Part shown: positions 14,542 to 21,725 of the stretch, one piece after another
Position numbering within the stretch: the first letter of the stretch is position 1
Layout of the letters: each line of letters starts with the position of its first letter
From: Anaerolineaceae bacterium UBA5211
GTDB taxonomy: Bacteria > Chloroflexota > Anaerolineae > Anaerolineales > Anaerolineaceae
Reading direction: 5' to 3'
NCBI GenBank assembly: GCA_002412595.1
Contig: DHVJ01000033.1
Span: 47,731 to 69,455 of the forward strand
DNA: 21,725 nucleotides
Notes under the pieces: model-generated
Database searches by the model: none
What the model was told of the DNA's origin: nothing
What the model saw: the letters and a program-made list of their open reading frames with translations, nothing else
Made by a program: the position numbers and the translations under genes

Positions 14542-16452
14542 ATGAGTAATCTAAGTGGTTTAGAGACTCTACTGAAGGCAATCAGCGATATTTTGACTGC
14601 TGGTGTTGCCATTATTTCCTTTTCGCTGTTTATTTACGCGGTGACTTTCAAACAGCGCGATAAAGTAACTTTTTCATTTACCTTTTTGCTGTTTTGCATT
14701 GTCATTATTTTTGGGGCGGATGCATTCATTACGGTGACTCAGGATGTGGGGTCATTGCGATTTCTGTTGAAAGTGCATTGGCTGGGAATTGTGTTTCTGC
14801 CCACAGCGTATTTCCGTTTTTCGGATGGGTTATTATCCATGACCGGCAAACCCAGCCGGGGCAGACGCAGCCTGGTTGGAAATTTAACCGTCGTGATCAG
14901 CCTGACTTTTGCTGCGCTGTTGTTTACCAATCTCCTGGTTGGCGTTGTCATCATGGATCAGCCGCCGGCACCTTATCTGGAACGGACTATTTTCAACGAC
15001 CTGTTCAGTGTGTTTTTCTTTATCACCATGTTCCTATCCTGGTACAACTATATCCGTTCTTACCGCCGCACCGTCACCAGCACCAGCCGGCGGCGCATGC
15101 TTTACCTGATTATCAGCGCCATTGGTCCGGCTTTGGGATCATTCCCGTATCTGTTGTATGGCTCAAGTTTTGCCGCGCAAATGCCGTTGGTTTTCTGGCT
15201 GCTTTCTATTATCTCCAACTCAACTGTATTCATTACCCTGATAACCATGACCTATGCGGTTTCTTTTTTTGGATTCCCGTGGACGGACCGTGTGATCAAG
15301 AGTCGTTTATTCCGCTGGGTGATGCGCGGGCCGGTGACTGCCAGTTTGACCTTGGGCGTCACTACCATTATCAATCGTCTAGGAAAATTATGGCAAGTGG
15401 ATGTATCGGCTCTGATTGTGCTGACCATGGTAGCCGTAATTGTATTGTTTGAATATTCCATCACGCTATTTGCGAATGTGTGGGAAAGATTCCTTTTCTC
15501 TAAAAATGACCGCGAGGAATTAGAGAAAATACGCTCACTGGAAGACAAACTATTAACCAGCAATGACGTTAGACAATTTACAGATTTGATCCTGGCATCG
15601 ATCTGCGATCTACTGCAGGTACAGGGTGCACATCTATTAGTCAAAAATGGCAATGGAAATGGTATGGATGCGCTGACTGGAAAAATGACTCTGAACTATG
15701 TAGAGCAAAAAGAAGAATTGCTTAAATTGGCTGCAGAATCCGGAATGGAAGAGACGGAGATCATTATACCGGTGAATAATGGAACTTCGCTTATACCGCT
15801 GTTTTTCTCAACAAAGGAAATTCCTTTTGAATTAATGGGCGCCATTGTGATTGAGGATTTTGACATATCGCGCATGGATACTGAGAAGCAAAAATCGATC
15901 AAAAAAATGATTTCGCGTCTGGCTTTAGCCCTGCATGATCGCAAGGTCCAGGAAAGTTTGTTTGTCTCTTTGGATATGTTAAGCCCTCAAGTTTCAATCA
16001 TTCAGGATTTACTGGCAACTTCGCGCTTCAACCAGAAAAGAATTTATAACGAAAATCCCATTACCGAATCGGAGGAGGTGGATAGATGGGTTAAAAACGC
16101 GTTGGATCATCTCTGGGGTGGACCAAAATTATCTCAAAATCCACTCTTGAGGTTGAAGATCATAGAAGAAAAGGCTGTAGCTGAAAATGAATCTCCCATA
16201 AATGCATTAAGGGAGGTGCTTCGTTCAGCCATTAACCAATTAAAGCCTGAAGGGGATCGGCAATTCACTAATGAATGGATTCTGTATAATTTGTTGGACT
16301 TAAAGTATTTATCCGGATGGAAGGTGAAAGATATTGCAAGAAAGTTATCTCTGTCGGAAGCTGATCTTTATCGGAAACAGCGTATAGCGATCAGCGCTGT
16401 TTCAAATCAAATCATAAATATGGAAAAGAGTGTTACAGAAAAATATAATTAA
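14542..16452 (+). CDS. Multi-pass membrane sensor with GAF-like and C-terminal HTH regions, no kinase domain
   Basis: The 636-residue protein begins with about seven or eight membrane helices (roughly 16-35, 43-65, 76-95, 113-137, 151-171, 185-206, 214-243, 288-309), resembling the N-terminal 7TM sensor region of some histidine kinases. A soluble GAF-like part follows (about 338-467). The C-terminal part (510-636) holds no H-box, N-box or G-box. It ends in WILYNLLDLKYLSG and then KVKDIARKLSLSEADLYRKQ (594-613), a helix-turn-helix like those of DNA-binding proteins. I recall similar C-termini in Chloroflexota proteins. It may be a membrane-tethered transcription regulator sensing a membrane or cytoplasmic cue, but ligand and targets are unknown. 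It lies 24 bases before the S1-domain gene and may control this cluster. Confidence 0.65.
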   Translation: MSNLSGLETLLKAISDILTAGVAIISFSLFIYAVTFKQRDKVTFSFTFLLFCIVIIFGADAFITVTQDVGSLRFLLKVHWLGIVFLPTAYFRFSDGLLSMTGKPSRGRRSLVGNLTVVISLTFAALLFTNLLVGVVIMDQPPAPYLERTIFNDLFSVFFFITMFLSWYNYIRSYRRTVTSTSRRRMLYLIISAIGPALGSFPYLLYGSSFAAQMPLVFWLLSIISNSTVFITLITMTYAVSFFGFPWTDRVIKSRLFRWVMRGPVTASLTLGVTTIINRLGKLWQVDVSALIVLTMVAVIVLFEYSITLFANVWERFLFSKNDREELEKIRSLEDKLLTSNDVRQFTDLILASICDLLQVQGAHLLVKNGNGNGMDALTGKMTLNYVEQKEELLKLAAESGMEETEIIIPVNNGTSLIPLFFSTKEIPFELMGAIVIEDFDISRMDTEKQKSIKKMISRLALALHDRKVQESLFVSLDMLSPQVSIIQDLLATSRFNQKRIYNENPITESEEVDRWVKNALDHLWGGPKLSQNPLLRLKIIEEKAVAENESPINALREVLRSAINQLKPEGDRQFTNEWILYNLLDLKYLSGWKVKDIARKLSLSEADLYRKQRIAISAVSNQIINMEKSVTEKYN

Positions 16453-16465
16453 ATTATTGAATTCT

Positions 16466-16470
16466 GGAGG
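16466..16470 (+). promoter_or_regulatory. Ribosome binding site that fixes the S1-protein start
   Basis: A perfect GGAGG lies directly against GTG 16471 (no spacer), 6 bases from ATG 16477 and 12 from ATG 16483. The spacing favours ATG 16477. Confidence 0.75.
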
Positions 16471-16476
16471 GTGGTT

Positions 16477-17430
16477 ATGAACATGAAAAATGAAAGTGGA
16501 GATAAAGGTTCCGAGCAAATGCAATTTGATCCGGGTTGGTGGGATTTTGTACTTTCTAATGAACCAGGGCAGCATGGTGAAGAGTCTGATAATTTAGGTG
16601 TGGATAAGAATATGCGGGACAGCAACGATGATAATGATTGGGTGTATATTGAGCACCTCTACCAGAAAGATGTCATTATTCAAGTAACTATAATTGGTTA
16701 TAACAAAGGCGGTTTGTTGGCGAAAACCGATCGAATGCAGGGATTTATCCCGGTTTCCCATATTCTATATAGCGATCAAGTAGAGAAATCAAAAGATCAT
16801 TTGGACTTATTCAAAGATCGGGTGGGTAATACTGCCAATGTAAAAGTTATTGAGTGCAACCGCGCACTGAATAAAGTGGTCCTCTCCGAAAGGGCTGCTC
16901 AGACTGAAAACGGCAAGCGAAAAGAGCTGATCGCCAGCTTGGCAGCCAACACTATTGTGCAAGGCATTGTAACGAATATAACTGCTTTTGGTATATTCGT
17001 TGATCTGGGCGGTATTGAAGGTCTGGTACACATCTCAGAGCTATCCTGGGGTCGTGTGCGCAGCCCTGAAGATCACGCGAAATTAGGTGACCAAATTCCC
17101 GTCTTGATCCTTTCAGTGAATGCAAAAGAAATGCATGTTGCGTTGAGCATCAAACGCCTGAATCCCAATCCCTGGTTTGAACTGGAGAGAAAATATCAAC
17201 CCGGCGATGTAATCAGCGCGAGAATATCAAAGATTCTGCCGTATGGTGTTTTTGCAGAGTTGGAAGAAGGGGTGGAAGGCTTGATCCATATTTCAACGCT
17301 TGAAATGAATGATAAGATTAAAGACTTGAATGAAATATTTAATGTTGGCCAAACCGTGTTTGTGGAGATTTTGCATATAGATTCAAAAAAACACCGTTTG
17401 GGTCTGGCTCTTGCGAAAATCGATAAATAA
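16477..17430 (+). CDS. Three-repeat S1 RNA-binding protein (ribosomal protein S1 homologue)
   Basis: This 317-residue protein has an acidic, low-complexity N-terminus (1-58, with WWDFVL at 21-26) and three S1 OB-fold repeats at about 63-138, 157-226 and 242-313. The second and third carry classic signatures: VTNITAFGIFVDLGGIEGLV-HIS and ISKILPYGVFAELEEGVEGL-IHIS. The first is more divergent (GGLLAKTDRMQGFIPVSH). Short S1 homologues of this kind occur in many Gram-positive and Chloroflexota genomes and bind mRNA or the small ribosomal subunit. Whether this is the cell's main S1 or a second copy cannot be told. It is 3 bases upstream of the ftsK ATG, so ftsK translation is probably coupled to it. 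Confidence 0.85.
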   Translation: MNMKNESGDKGSEQMQFDPGWWDFVLSNEPGQHGEESDNLGVDKNMRDSNDDNDWVYIEHLYQKDVIIQVTIIGYNKGGLLAKTDRMQGFIPVSHILYSDQVEKSKDHLDLFKDRVGNTANVKVIECNRALNKVVLSERAAQTENGKRKELIASLAANTIVQGIVTNITAFGIFVDLGGIEGLVHISELSWGRVRSPEDHAKLGDQIPVLILSVNAKEMHVALSIKRLNPNPWFELERKYQPGDVISARISKILPYGVFAELEEGVEGLIHISTLEMNDKIKDLNEIFNVGQTVFVEILHIDSKKHRLGLALAKIDK

Positions 17431-17433
17431 ATT

Positions 17434-19569
17434 ATGGTTAATACAAGAAAACCACAACCTCCGGATAGGAAACACATTGGGGGAGTACTGTCTCAAACTA
17501 TTAAAAGGTTTGGACAGGATTTGGTTGGTATCGTAATTATCAGCACAGCTGCGATAACGGCTTTAAGTGTTTTAGGGCTTACGTCCGGCACACTTGCAAC
17601 CCTGTGGACAGATTGGATTGTAAACGGGTTTGGCTGGGGAACTTATATTCTGATCGCGTTGGTCATTTACATTGGTCTGTTGATCCTCTTCCGCCGAATA
17701 GAGCAGTTCCCTAAGTTGAACCTGCAACGTATAATTTCCCTTGAATTATCTCTATTTTCATTGTTGGCCTTGTTTTCGGCCATCTTTGGCTTTTCGGTTG
17801 ATAGAGCCCACATGGGGTTGGATGGTGGTGTAATTGGATGGGGATTGGCACGCATTTTCCAAAGCTTCTTGGGTGGCGTGTTGGCAACGGCGGCCCTTTT
17901 TCTCATTTGGCTGCTGGCCACAATATCAGGGTTGGGTTTCTCGCGCCCACTTTCACGCAAATTGGACCGCTATTTCAGCCGGGTTCTACAAACATCTTCT
18001 GACGCTGGTCTTTCACAAGATTTTACGGTCGAACCTGAAGGGGAAGAAAGTGACTCTGCTGCGCCTGAGGTTGCTTCCCCACCAACGGATGTATCTGCAG
18101 CCATGCCTCCAGTCCGGCAATTAAAGCTTCCGCCGATGGATTTGCTTATGGATGCGCAGTCTTCAATTTCTGATGAACCTTTTATTCACGCCAAAGCTAT
18201 CCAAATTGAAAAAACTTTGGAGGAATTTGGTATCCCGGCTCGTGTAGCTGGCTACCGCGTGGGCCCGACCATTATCCAATATGCAGTAGAACCGGGCTAC
18301 GTGGAAAAAGTAAACGATGCGGGCGATATCGTGCGTAAAAAAGTGAGGGTTTCGCAGATCTCGGGATTGAACCGCGATCTGACCCTGGCGTTGGGCGTTG
18401 ACCGGCTGCGCATCGAAGCGCCCATTCCGGGACATTCCTTTGTGGGCATTGAAATTCCCAACACCAGCAGCAGCCTGGTGCGTCTGAAGACCATCCTGAG
18501 CAGCAACGAGTTTAAGAGTAAGCCTGCGCCGCTCAACCTGACATTGGGATTGAATGTGTCCGGGGCGCCCGTCATTGCCGATCTGTCGCGCATGCCGCAC
18601 ATGCTGGTGGCTGGCACGACTGGTTCAGGTAAGTCGGTCTGCATCACCTCACTGATTGCCTGTCTGGTAATGAATAACACACCTGATGATTTACGCATAG
18701 CCATTCTGGATCCCAAGATGGTGGAACTGCTGCGCTTCAATGGCTTGCCGCACCTGATGGGCAAGGTGGAAACACAGCTGGACCGCATGTTGGGCGTTTT
18801 GGCCTGGGCGATTAAGGAGATGGATGACCGCTACAGGAAATTGGAAGCGGTAAATGCGCGTGATCTGGATGCTTACAATGCCAAAATGGCCAAGCGGGGT
18901 GGGGAACATCTGCCTAAAATTGTTGTTTTTATTGATGAGTTGGCGGACTTGATGCTATCTGCTCCGGATTCGACCGAGGGCTATTTAGTGCGCCTGGCGC
19001 AGATGGCGCGCGCCACAGGCATTCACCTGGTGGTGGCTACTCAGCGTCCCAGCACGGATATTATCACAGGCTTGATCAAAGCCAATTTCCCGGCGCGCAT
19101 TTCTTTCATGATGGCATCGTCGGTAGATTCACGCGTGATTTTGGATACCAATGGCGCGGAAACTCTGATGGGCCGCGGCGATCTACTGTTCCTCGATCCG
19201 GAAACAGCCGGGTTGAAACGCGCCCAAGCTGTGCTGGTGGATGACCGCGAAATTGAAAATATCATTGCTTATTGGAAAAATGCCACTCAGGCGAATATGC
19301 CTGAAGAAGAATCCGCACCCTGGGAAGGGCTGGTGCCTTCAATTAGCGATGATTCTGATAATTTAATCGAAGAAGCCATTAAGCTGGTTCGCCAGGAAGG
19401 CCGCGCCTCCACTTCGCGCTTGCAGCGCAAGCTGCGCATTGGTTTTCCGCGCGCTGCGCGTTTGATGGATGAATTGGAAGATCGCGGTATCGTCGGCCCG
19501 GTGGAATCCGGCGGGCGAGAGCGCGAGGTTCTCTTCGATGATCCACCCGAAGAAGACGAAGTGTATTAA
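17434..19569 (+). CDS. ftsK: DNA translocase FtsK/SpoIIIE
   Basis: This 711-residue protein pumps chromosomal DNA at the division septum. It has four N-terminal membrane helices (about 30-52, 66-87, 103-123, 138-166), a short acidic/Pro-rich linker (185-230) and the translocase alpha/beta domains. Walker A is GTTGSGKS (394-401), Walker B is VVFIDE (497-502), and ATQRPSTDIITGLIKANFPAR is the family signature. A C-terminal gamma winged helix (about 640-700, AIKLVRQEGRASTSRLQRKL) should recognise the polarity sequence that steers DNA. The linker is short, as in SpoIIIE. The first third of the gene looks more AT-rich than the ATPase part. There is no ribosome site; the ATG is 3 bases after the S1 gene stop. 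Confidence 0.95.
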   Translation: MVNTRKPQPPDRKHIGGVLSQTIKRFGQDLVGIVIISTAAITALSVLGLTSGTLATLWTDWIVNGFGWGTYILIALVIYIGLLILFRRIEQFPKLNLQRIISLELSLFSLLALFSAIFGFSVDRAHMGLDGGVIGWGLARIFQSFLGGVLATAALFLIWLLATISGLGFSRPLSRKLDRYFSRVLQTSSDAGLSQDFTVEPEGEESDSAAPEVASPPTDVSAAMPPVRQLKLPPMDLLMDAQSSISDEPFIHAKAIQIEKTLEEFGIPARVAGYRVGPTIIQYAVEPGYVEKVNDAGDIVRKKVRVSQISGLNRDLTLALGVDRLRIEAPIPGHSFVGIEIPNTSSSLVRLKTILSSNEFKSKPAPLNLTLGLNVSGAPVIADLSRMPHMLVAGTTGSGKSVCITSLIACLVMNNTPDDLRIAILDPKMVELLRFNGLPHLMGKVETQLDRMLGVLAWAIKEMDDRYRKLEAVNARDLDAYNAKMAKRGGEHLPKIVVFIDELADLMLSAPDSTEGYLVRLAQMARATGIHLVVATQRPSTDIITGLIKANFPARISFMMASSVDSRVILDTNGAETLMGRGDLLFLDPETAGLKRAQAVLVDDREIENIIAYWKNATQANMPEEESAPWEGLVPSISDDSDNLIEEAIKLVRQEGRASTSRLQRKLRIGFPRAARLMDELEDRGIVGPVESGGREREVLFDDPPEEDEVY

Positions 19570-19600
19570 TCTCACATAGAAAGTTGAAGAAGATTCCAGT

Positions 19601-20179
19601 ATGACATTTACGGATAAGCTGCGTAAGTTTTTCGCGAAATTTTTAAATACCATTGGGGAATGGCTGCTGAAAACGGGCATCAGTCCCAATGCCATCACCC
19701 TCGCAGGTGTGCTTTTTAATCTTGTAGCGGCCTATTTCATAGCTACCGGCCGTTTACGTCTGGGCGGCCTGATTGTGGCCCTTAGCGGCCCGCTGGATGC
19801 GCTGGATGGCACACTGGCTCGTTTGAAGCAAAACAACCGGCCTTTCGGCGGCCTCTTAGACTCGGTTGCGGACCGCTTCTCAGAAATTGCCATCATGTTT
19901 GGTCTGCTGCTGTATTATTTTGGTCTGGGACATCTTTTGGGGGTGGTGCTTGTCTTTATAGCGCTTACTGGCAGCGTGATGGTCTCCTATATCCGTGCGC
20001 GGGCTCAGTCGTTAGGTTGTGACCCCAAGATCGGCCTGCTGACGCGCGTAGAACGCTACTTGATCACTTCCATTTGCCTTTTACTGGCCCAACCGTTGGC
20101 AGGATTGTGGGTATTGGCTGTGCTTACTTACGTGACTGTTTTCCAAAGAATATGGTATGCCTGGAAGGAATTGCATTAG
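19601..20179 (+). CDS. CDP-alcohol phosphatidyltransferase (phosphatidylinositol-phosphate synthase-like or PgsA-like)
   Basis: This 192-residue membrane enzyme carries a perfect family motif: DALDGTLAR (66-74), eight residues, then Gly83-xxx-Asp87-xxx-Asp91. The motif binds a divalent metal and CDP-diacylglycerol. Membrane helices lie around 31-49, 53-66, 93-125 and 146-180. Family members transfer the phosphatidyl group from CDP-DAG to an alcohol. The later LLTRVERYLI segment (149-158) resembles the region seen in inositol-phosphate-using enzymes (GLxTRxER), which favours phosphatidylinositol-phosphate synthase over PgsA, but I am not sure. It is placed between ftsK and lgt, 39 bases before lgt. 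Confidence 0.85.
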   Translation: MTFTDKLRKFFAKFLNTIGEWLLKTGISPNAITLAGVLFNLVAAYFIATGRLRLGGLIVALSGPLDALDGTLARLKQNNRPFGGLLDSVADRFSEIAIMFGLLLYYFGLGHLLGVVLVFIALTGSVMVSYIRARAQSLGCDPKIGLLTRVERYLITSICLLLAQPLAGLWVLAVLTYVTVFQRIWYAWKELH

Positions 20180-20218
20180 AATTATCGCAACATTAATTTT
20201 CTTTGAAAGGATTACATT

Positions 20219-21079
20219 ATGCCTGATGGAATAACAATTGGGCCGTTGAAAATCTATTTTTACGGCATTATTATCATGGTGGGGGTTTTAGCTGCGGTTT
20301 GGGTTGCTATAAAAGAGGCTGAACGCCGTGAACTGGACAGCGAGTATGTTTGGGACATGGTCCCCTGGCTGCTCATCCTGGGCATTGTCGGGGCCCGTCT
20401 CTGGCATGTCTTCACACCTTCGCAATCGATGGGTGTAGGGCCGGAGTATTATCTGGCGCATCCATTGGAGATCCTGAACACCCGCAACGGTGGTTTGGGC
20501 ATCCCCGGTGCGGTGATTGGCGGTCTTTTAGCGCTATTTATCTACACCAAACGCAAAGGCTTGAAAATGCTTACCTGGGCGGATATTATTGTGCCCGGAT
20601 TGGCACTGGCGCAGGCGATTGGGCGCTGGGGTAATTTCTTTAATCAGGAACTGTATGGTCCGCCGAGCAGCCTCCCCTGGGCAATTTATATTGACCCTGC
20701 CCATCGTTTGGCCGGTTATGAAGCATTCAGCCGCTTCCATCCGATGTTCCTGTATGAGTCCCTCTGGAACCTGTTCAACTTTTTCCTGTTGATGTTCCTG
20801 GGGCGCACAAAGGAAGATAAACTGCTGCCGGGTGATTTGCTTTATATTTACCTGATCGTTTATCCGATTGGGCGTTTTTTCCTGGAATTTATCCGTCTGG
20901 ATGCTTCTTATGTGGGCGGCGTCAATATCAACCAGATCATCATGGCGTGTGTTGCTGTTTTTGCAACCTGGATGTTGATTTACAATCATCTACGAGCCAA
21001 GAAAAATACGGTTGCAGTAAGCGATTCAGACGTGGAGATGCTGGAAGTCGAACCCGAAGAGAAAAGCGACGAAGCTTAA
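20219..21079 (+). CDS. lgt: Prolipoprotein diacylglyceryl transferase
   Basis: This 286-residue polytopic enzyme transfers a diacylglyceryl group from phosphatidylglycerol to the lipobox cysteine, the first step of lipoprotein maturation. The signature GRWGNFFNQE (135-144) provides the conserved Arg136, Asn139 and Glu144. GARLWHVF (58-65) and GRFFLEFIRLD near the C-terminus are also typical. In the GGLGIPG loop (91-97) Pro96 takes the place of the histidine found in E. coli-type enzymes (GGxxFHG). The last about 25 residues are an acidic cytoplasmic tail. An AAAGGA ribosome site precedes ATG 20219. It follows the phosphatidyltransferase and ends the run, with a terminator 22 bases downstream. 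Confidence 0.95.
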   Translation: MPDGITIGPLKIYFYGIIIMVGVLAAVWVAIKEAERRELDSEYVWDMVPWLLILGIVGARLWHVFTPSQSMGVGPEYYLAHPLEILNTRNGGLGIPGAVIGGLLALFIYTKRKGLKMLTWADIIVPGLALAQAIGRWGNFFNQELYGPPSSLPWAIYIDPAHRLAGYEAFSRFHPMFLYESLWNLFNFFLLMFLGRTKEDKLLPGDLLYIYLIVYPIGRFFLEFIRLDASYVGGVNINQIIMACVAVFATWMLIYNHLRAKKNTVAVSDSDVEMLEVEPEEKSDEA

Positions 21080-21100
21080 TAGAATTCATAAAAAGAATTA

Positions 21101-21131
21101 AGAGGTCTCAGATTGAGACCTCTTTGTCTTT
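21101..21131 (+). terminator. Intrinsic terminator after lgt
   Basis: AGAGGTCTCA (21101-21110) pairs perfectly with TGAGACCTCT (21114-21123) over a 3-base loop, followed by the T-rich TTGTCTTT. It ends the plus-strand run. Read on the minus strand the hairpin has an A-rich 5' flank (TTAATTCTTTTT follows it), so it may also stop the convergent HNH gene. Confidence 0.88.
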
Positions 21132-21224
21132 AATATAAAAGAGTGATCCCTGAGCTTGTGTTGAGTGGTCGATTTTGTAAATAAAATGTTCACTGAATTA
21201 ATCGAATTGTCAGTTTTTTCTCTT

Positions 21225-21725
21225 TTACCAACCCCGCAGGAATTGTTCCCATTCCTCATTCTGAGACAGATAATGGTTATAAATATATAAAGCAGAGGCA
21301 GGCGGTTCCACCGGCTTTTTTCGCAATACCATACCGGATTGTTCCAACGTGCGCCCGCCTTTTTCATGATTGCAAGTGGAACATGCTGTGACAACATTTT
21401 CCCAGATATGCGGCCCATCCAAATGGCGGGGCAGGATGTGGTCGATGGTCAAAGTGCGTGTGGTACTGCCGCAGTATTGGCAGGTGTAATTATCGCGTCT
21501 GAAAATTTCCTTACGGGTCAGTTTCACCCTGGGGTGAGGGCGGTGGACCATAGCCTCCAGGCGGATCACGGAGGGACGCGGAAATGAGCGGTCCACGGTG
21601 TGAATTTCACCCCTACCATTCATAACTAACTGGGCTTTGTCCATTACCATCAGACAGACCGCTTTACGCATGTTGCAAATATTCAGTGGTTCATAATTCG
21701 CGTTCAGTACTAATACGCTTTCCAT
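21225..21725 (-). CDS. HNH endonuclease family protein
   Basis: This 166-residue protein is read from the minus strand and its ATG occupies the last three bases of the window (21723-21725). The N-terminal VLVLNANYEPLNI and KAVCLMVMDKAQLV segments match a widespread bacterial HNH family. The HNH core has CQYCG (82-86), LTIDHILPRHLDG (92-104, with Asp95-His96), Asn110 and CSTCNHEKGG (115-124). The four cysteines form a structural zinc site and His96/Asn110/Asn119 fit the catalytic pattern. The biological role of this stand-alone family is unsettled (nuclease or DNA-metabolism related). Because the start is at the edge, an upstream in-frame start cannot be excluded. It converges on lgt. Confidence 0.88.
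   Translation of the reverse strand: MESVLVLNANYEPLNICNMRKAVCLMVMDKAQLVMNGRGEIHTVDRSFPRPSVIRLEAMVHRPHPRVKLTRKEIFRRDNYTCQYCGSTTRTLTIDHILPRHLDGPHIWENVVTACSTCNHEKGGRTLEQSGMVLRKKPVEPPASALYIYNHYLSQNEEWEQFLRGW

Noticed and set aside
14694..15452. A 252-codon plus-strand frame within the 7TM gene
   Set aside because: It is out of frame with the clear membrane protein, is rich in Cys/His/Trp as in shifted frames of TM genes, and has no ribosome site.
1..21725. Search for CRISPR arrays, tRNA/rRNA genes, IS elements, prophage or defence genes
   Set aside because: No regularly spaced repeats, cloverleaf genes, transposases or terminal inverted repeats were found; the window reads as core chromosome.

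Overview
The window looks like a chromosomal segment of an anaerobic Chloroflexota bacterium, most likely class Anaerolineae. This placement is an inference from remembered family traits, not a database result. The traits are a type-2 isoleucyl-tRNA synthetase with a GVHH signature under a T-box leader, a membrane protein with an Ig-like C-terminal domain of a style common in Anaerolineae, a 7TM-plus-HTH protein of a form I associate with Chloroflexota, and a CDP-alcohol phosphotransferase resembling inositol-phosphate lipid synthases. Almost all genes are on the plus strand, tightly packed and mostly housekeeping. I see no IS element, prophage, CRISPR array, tRNA or rRNA.

Region 1 (1-4397): the 3' part of an mtaB-like tRNA methylthiotransferase is followed by an extended -10 promoter and the classical cluster rpmH-rnpA-yidD-yidC-jag. 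A beta-propeller lipoprotein gene is inserted between yidD and yidC. This block joins ribosome and RNase P components to membrane-protein insertion. The dnaA/oriC region that borders rpmH in many bacteria is not present here.

Region 2 (4398-9326): a pyrimidine-nucleoside phosphorylase gene is followed by a 322-base non-coding stretch holding a sigma70-type promoter and a complete transcriptional T-box riboswitch. The T-box has an AUC specifier, a UGGUACC antiterminator bulge and a competing terminator. It controls ileS, which ends in its own strong intrinsic terminator.

Region 3 (9330-12360): a DUF123/GIY-YIG protein, signal peptidase II (lspA), a RluD-family pseudouridine synthase and an L-threonine aldolase.

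Region 4 (12361-21131): an extended -10 promoter precedes a long co-directional run with gaps of 3-44 bases. It encodes purine nucleoside phosphorylase, a membrane-anchored Ig-like protein, a GNAT acetyltransferase, a 7TM membrane protein with a C-terminal HTH, a three-repeat S1 RNA-binding protein, the FtsK/SpoIIIE DNA translocase, a CDP-alcohol phosphatidyltransferase and prolipoprotein diacylglyceryl transferase (lgt). It ends at an intrinsic terminator at 21101-21131. An HNH endonuclease gene then reads in from the opposite strand and starts exactly at the window edge.

Together the genes cover translation and tRNA/rRNA modification, nucleoside salvage (both pyrimidine and purine phosphorylases), envelope biogenesis (YidC, Lgt, LspA and a lipoprotein that would be their substrate) and chromosome segregation. 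I found no clear novel defence or mobile system. The best leads are the T-box leader, the 7TM-HTH protein beside an S1 protein and FtsK, and key-residue changes in Lgt, KhpB/Jag, YidC and the pyrimidine phosphorylase.
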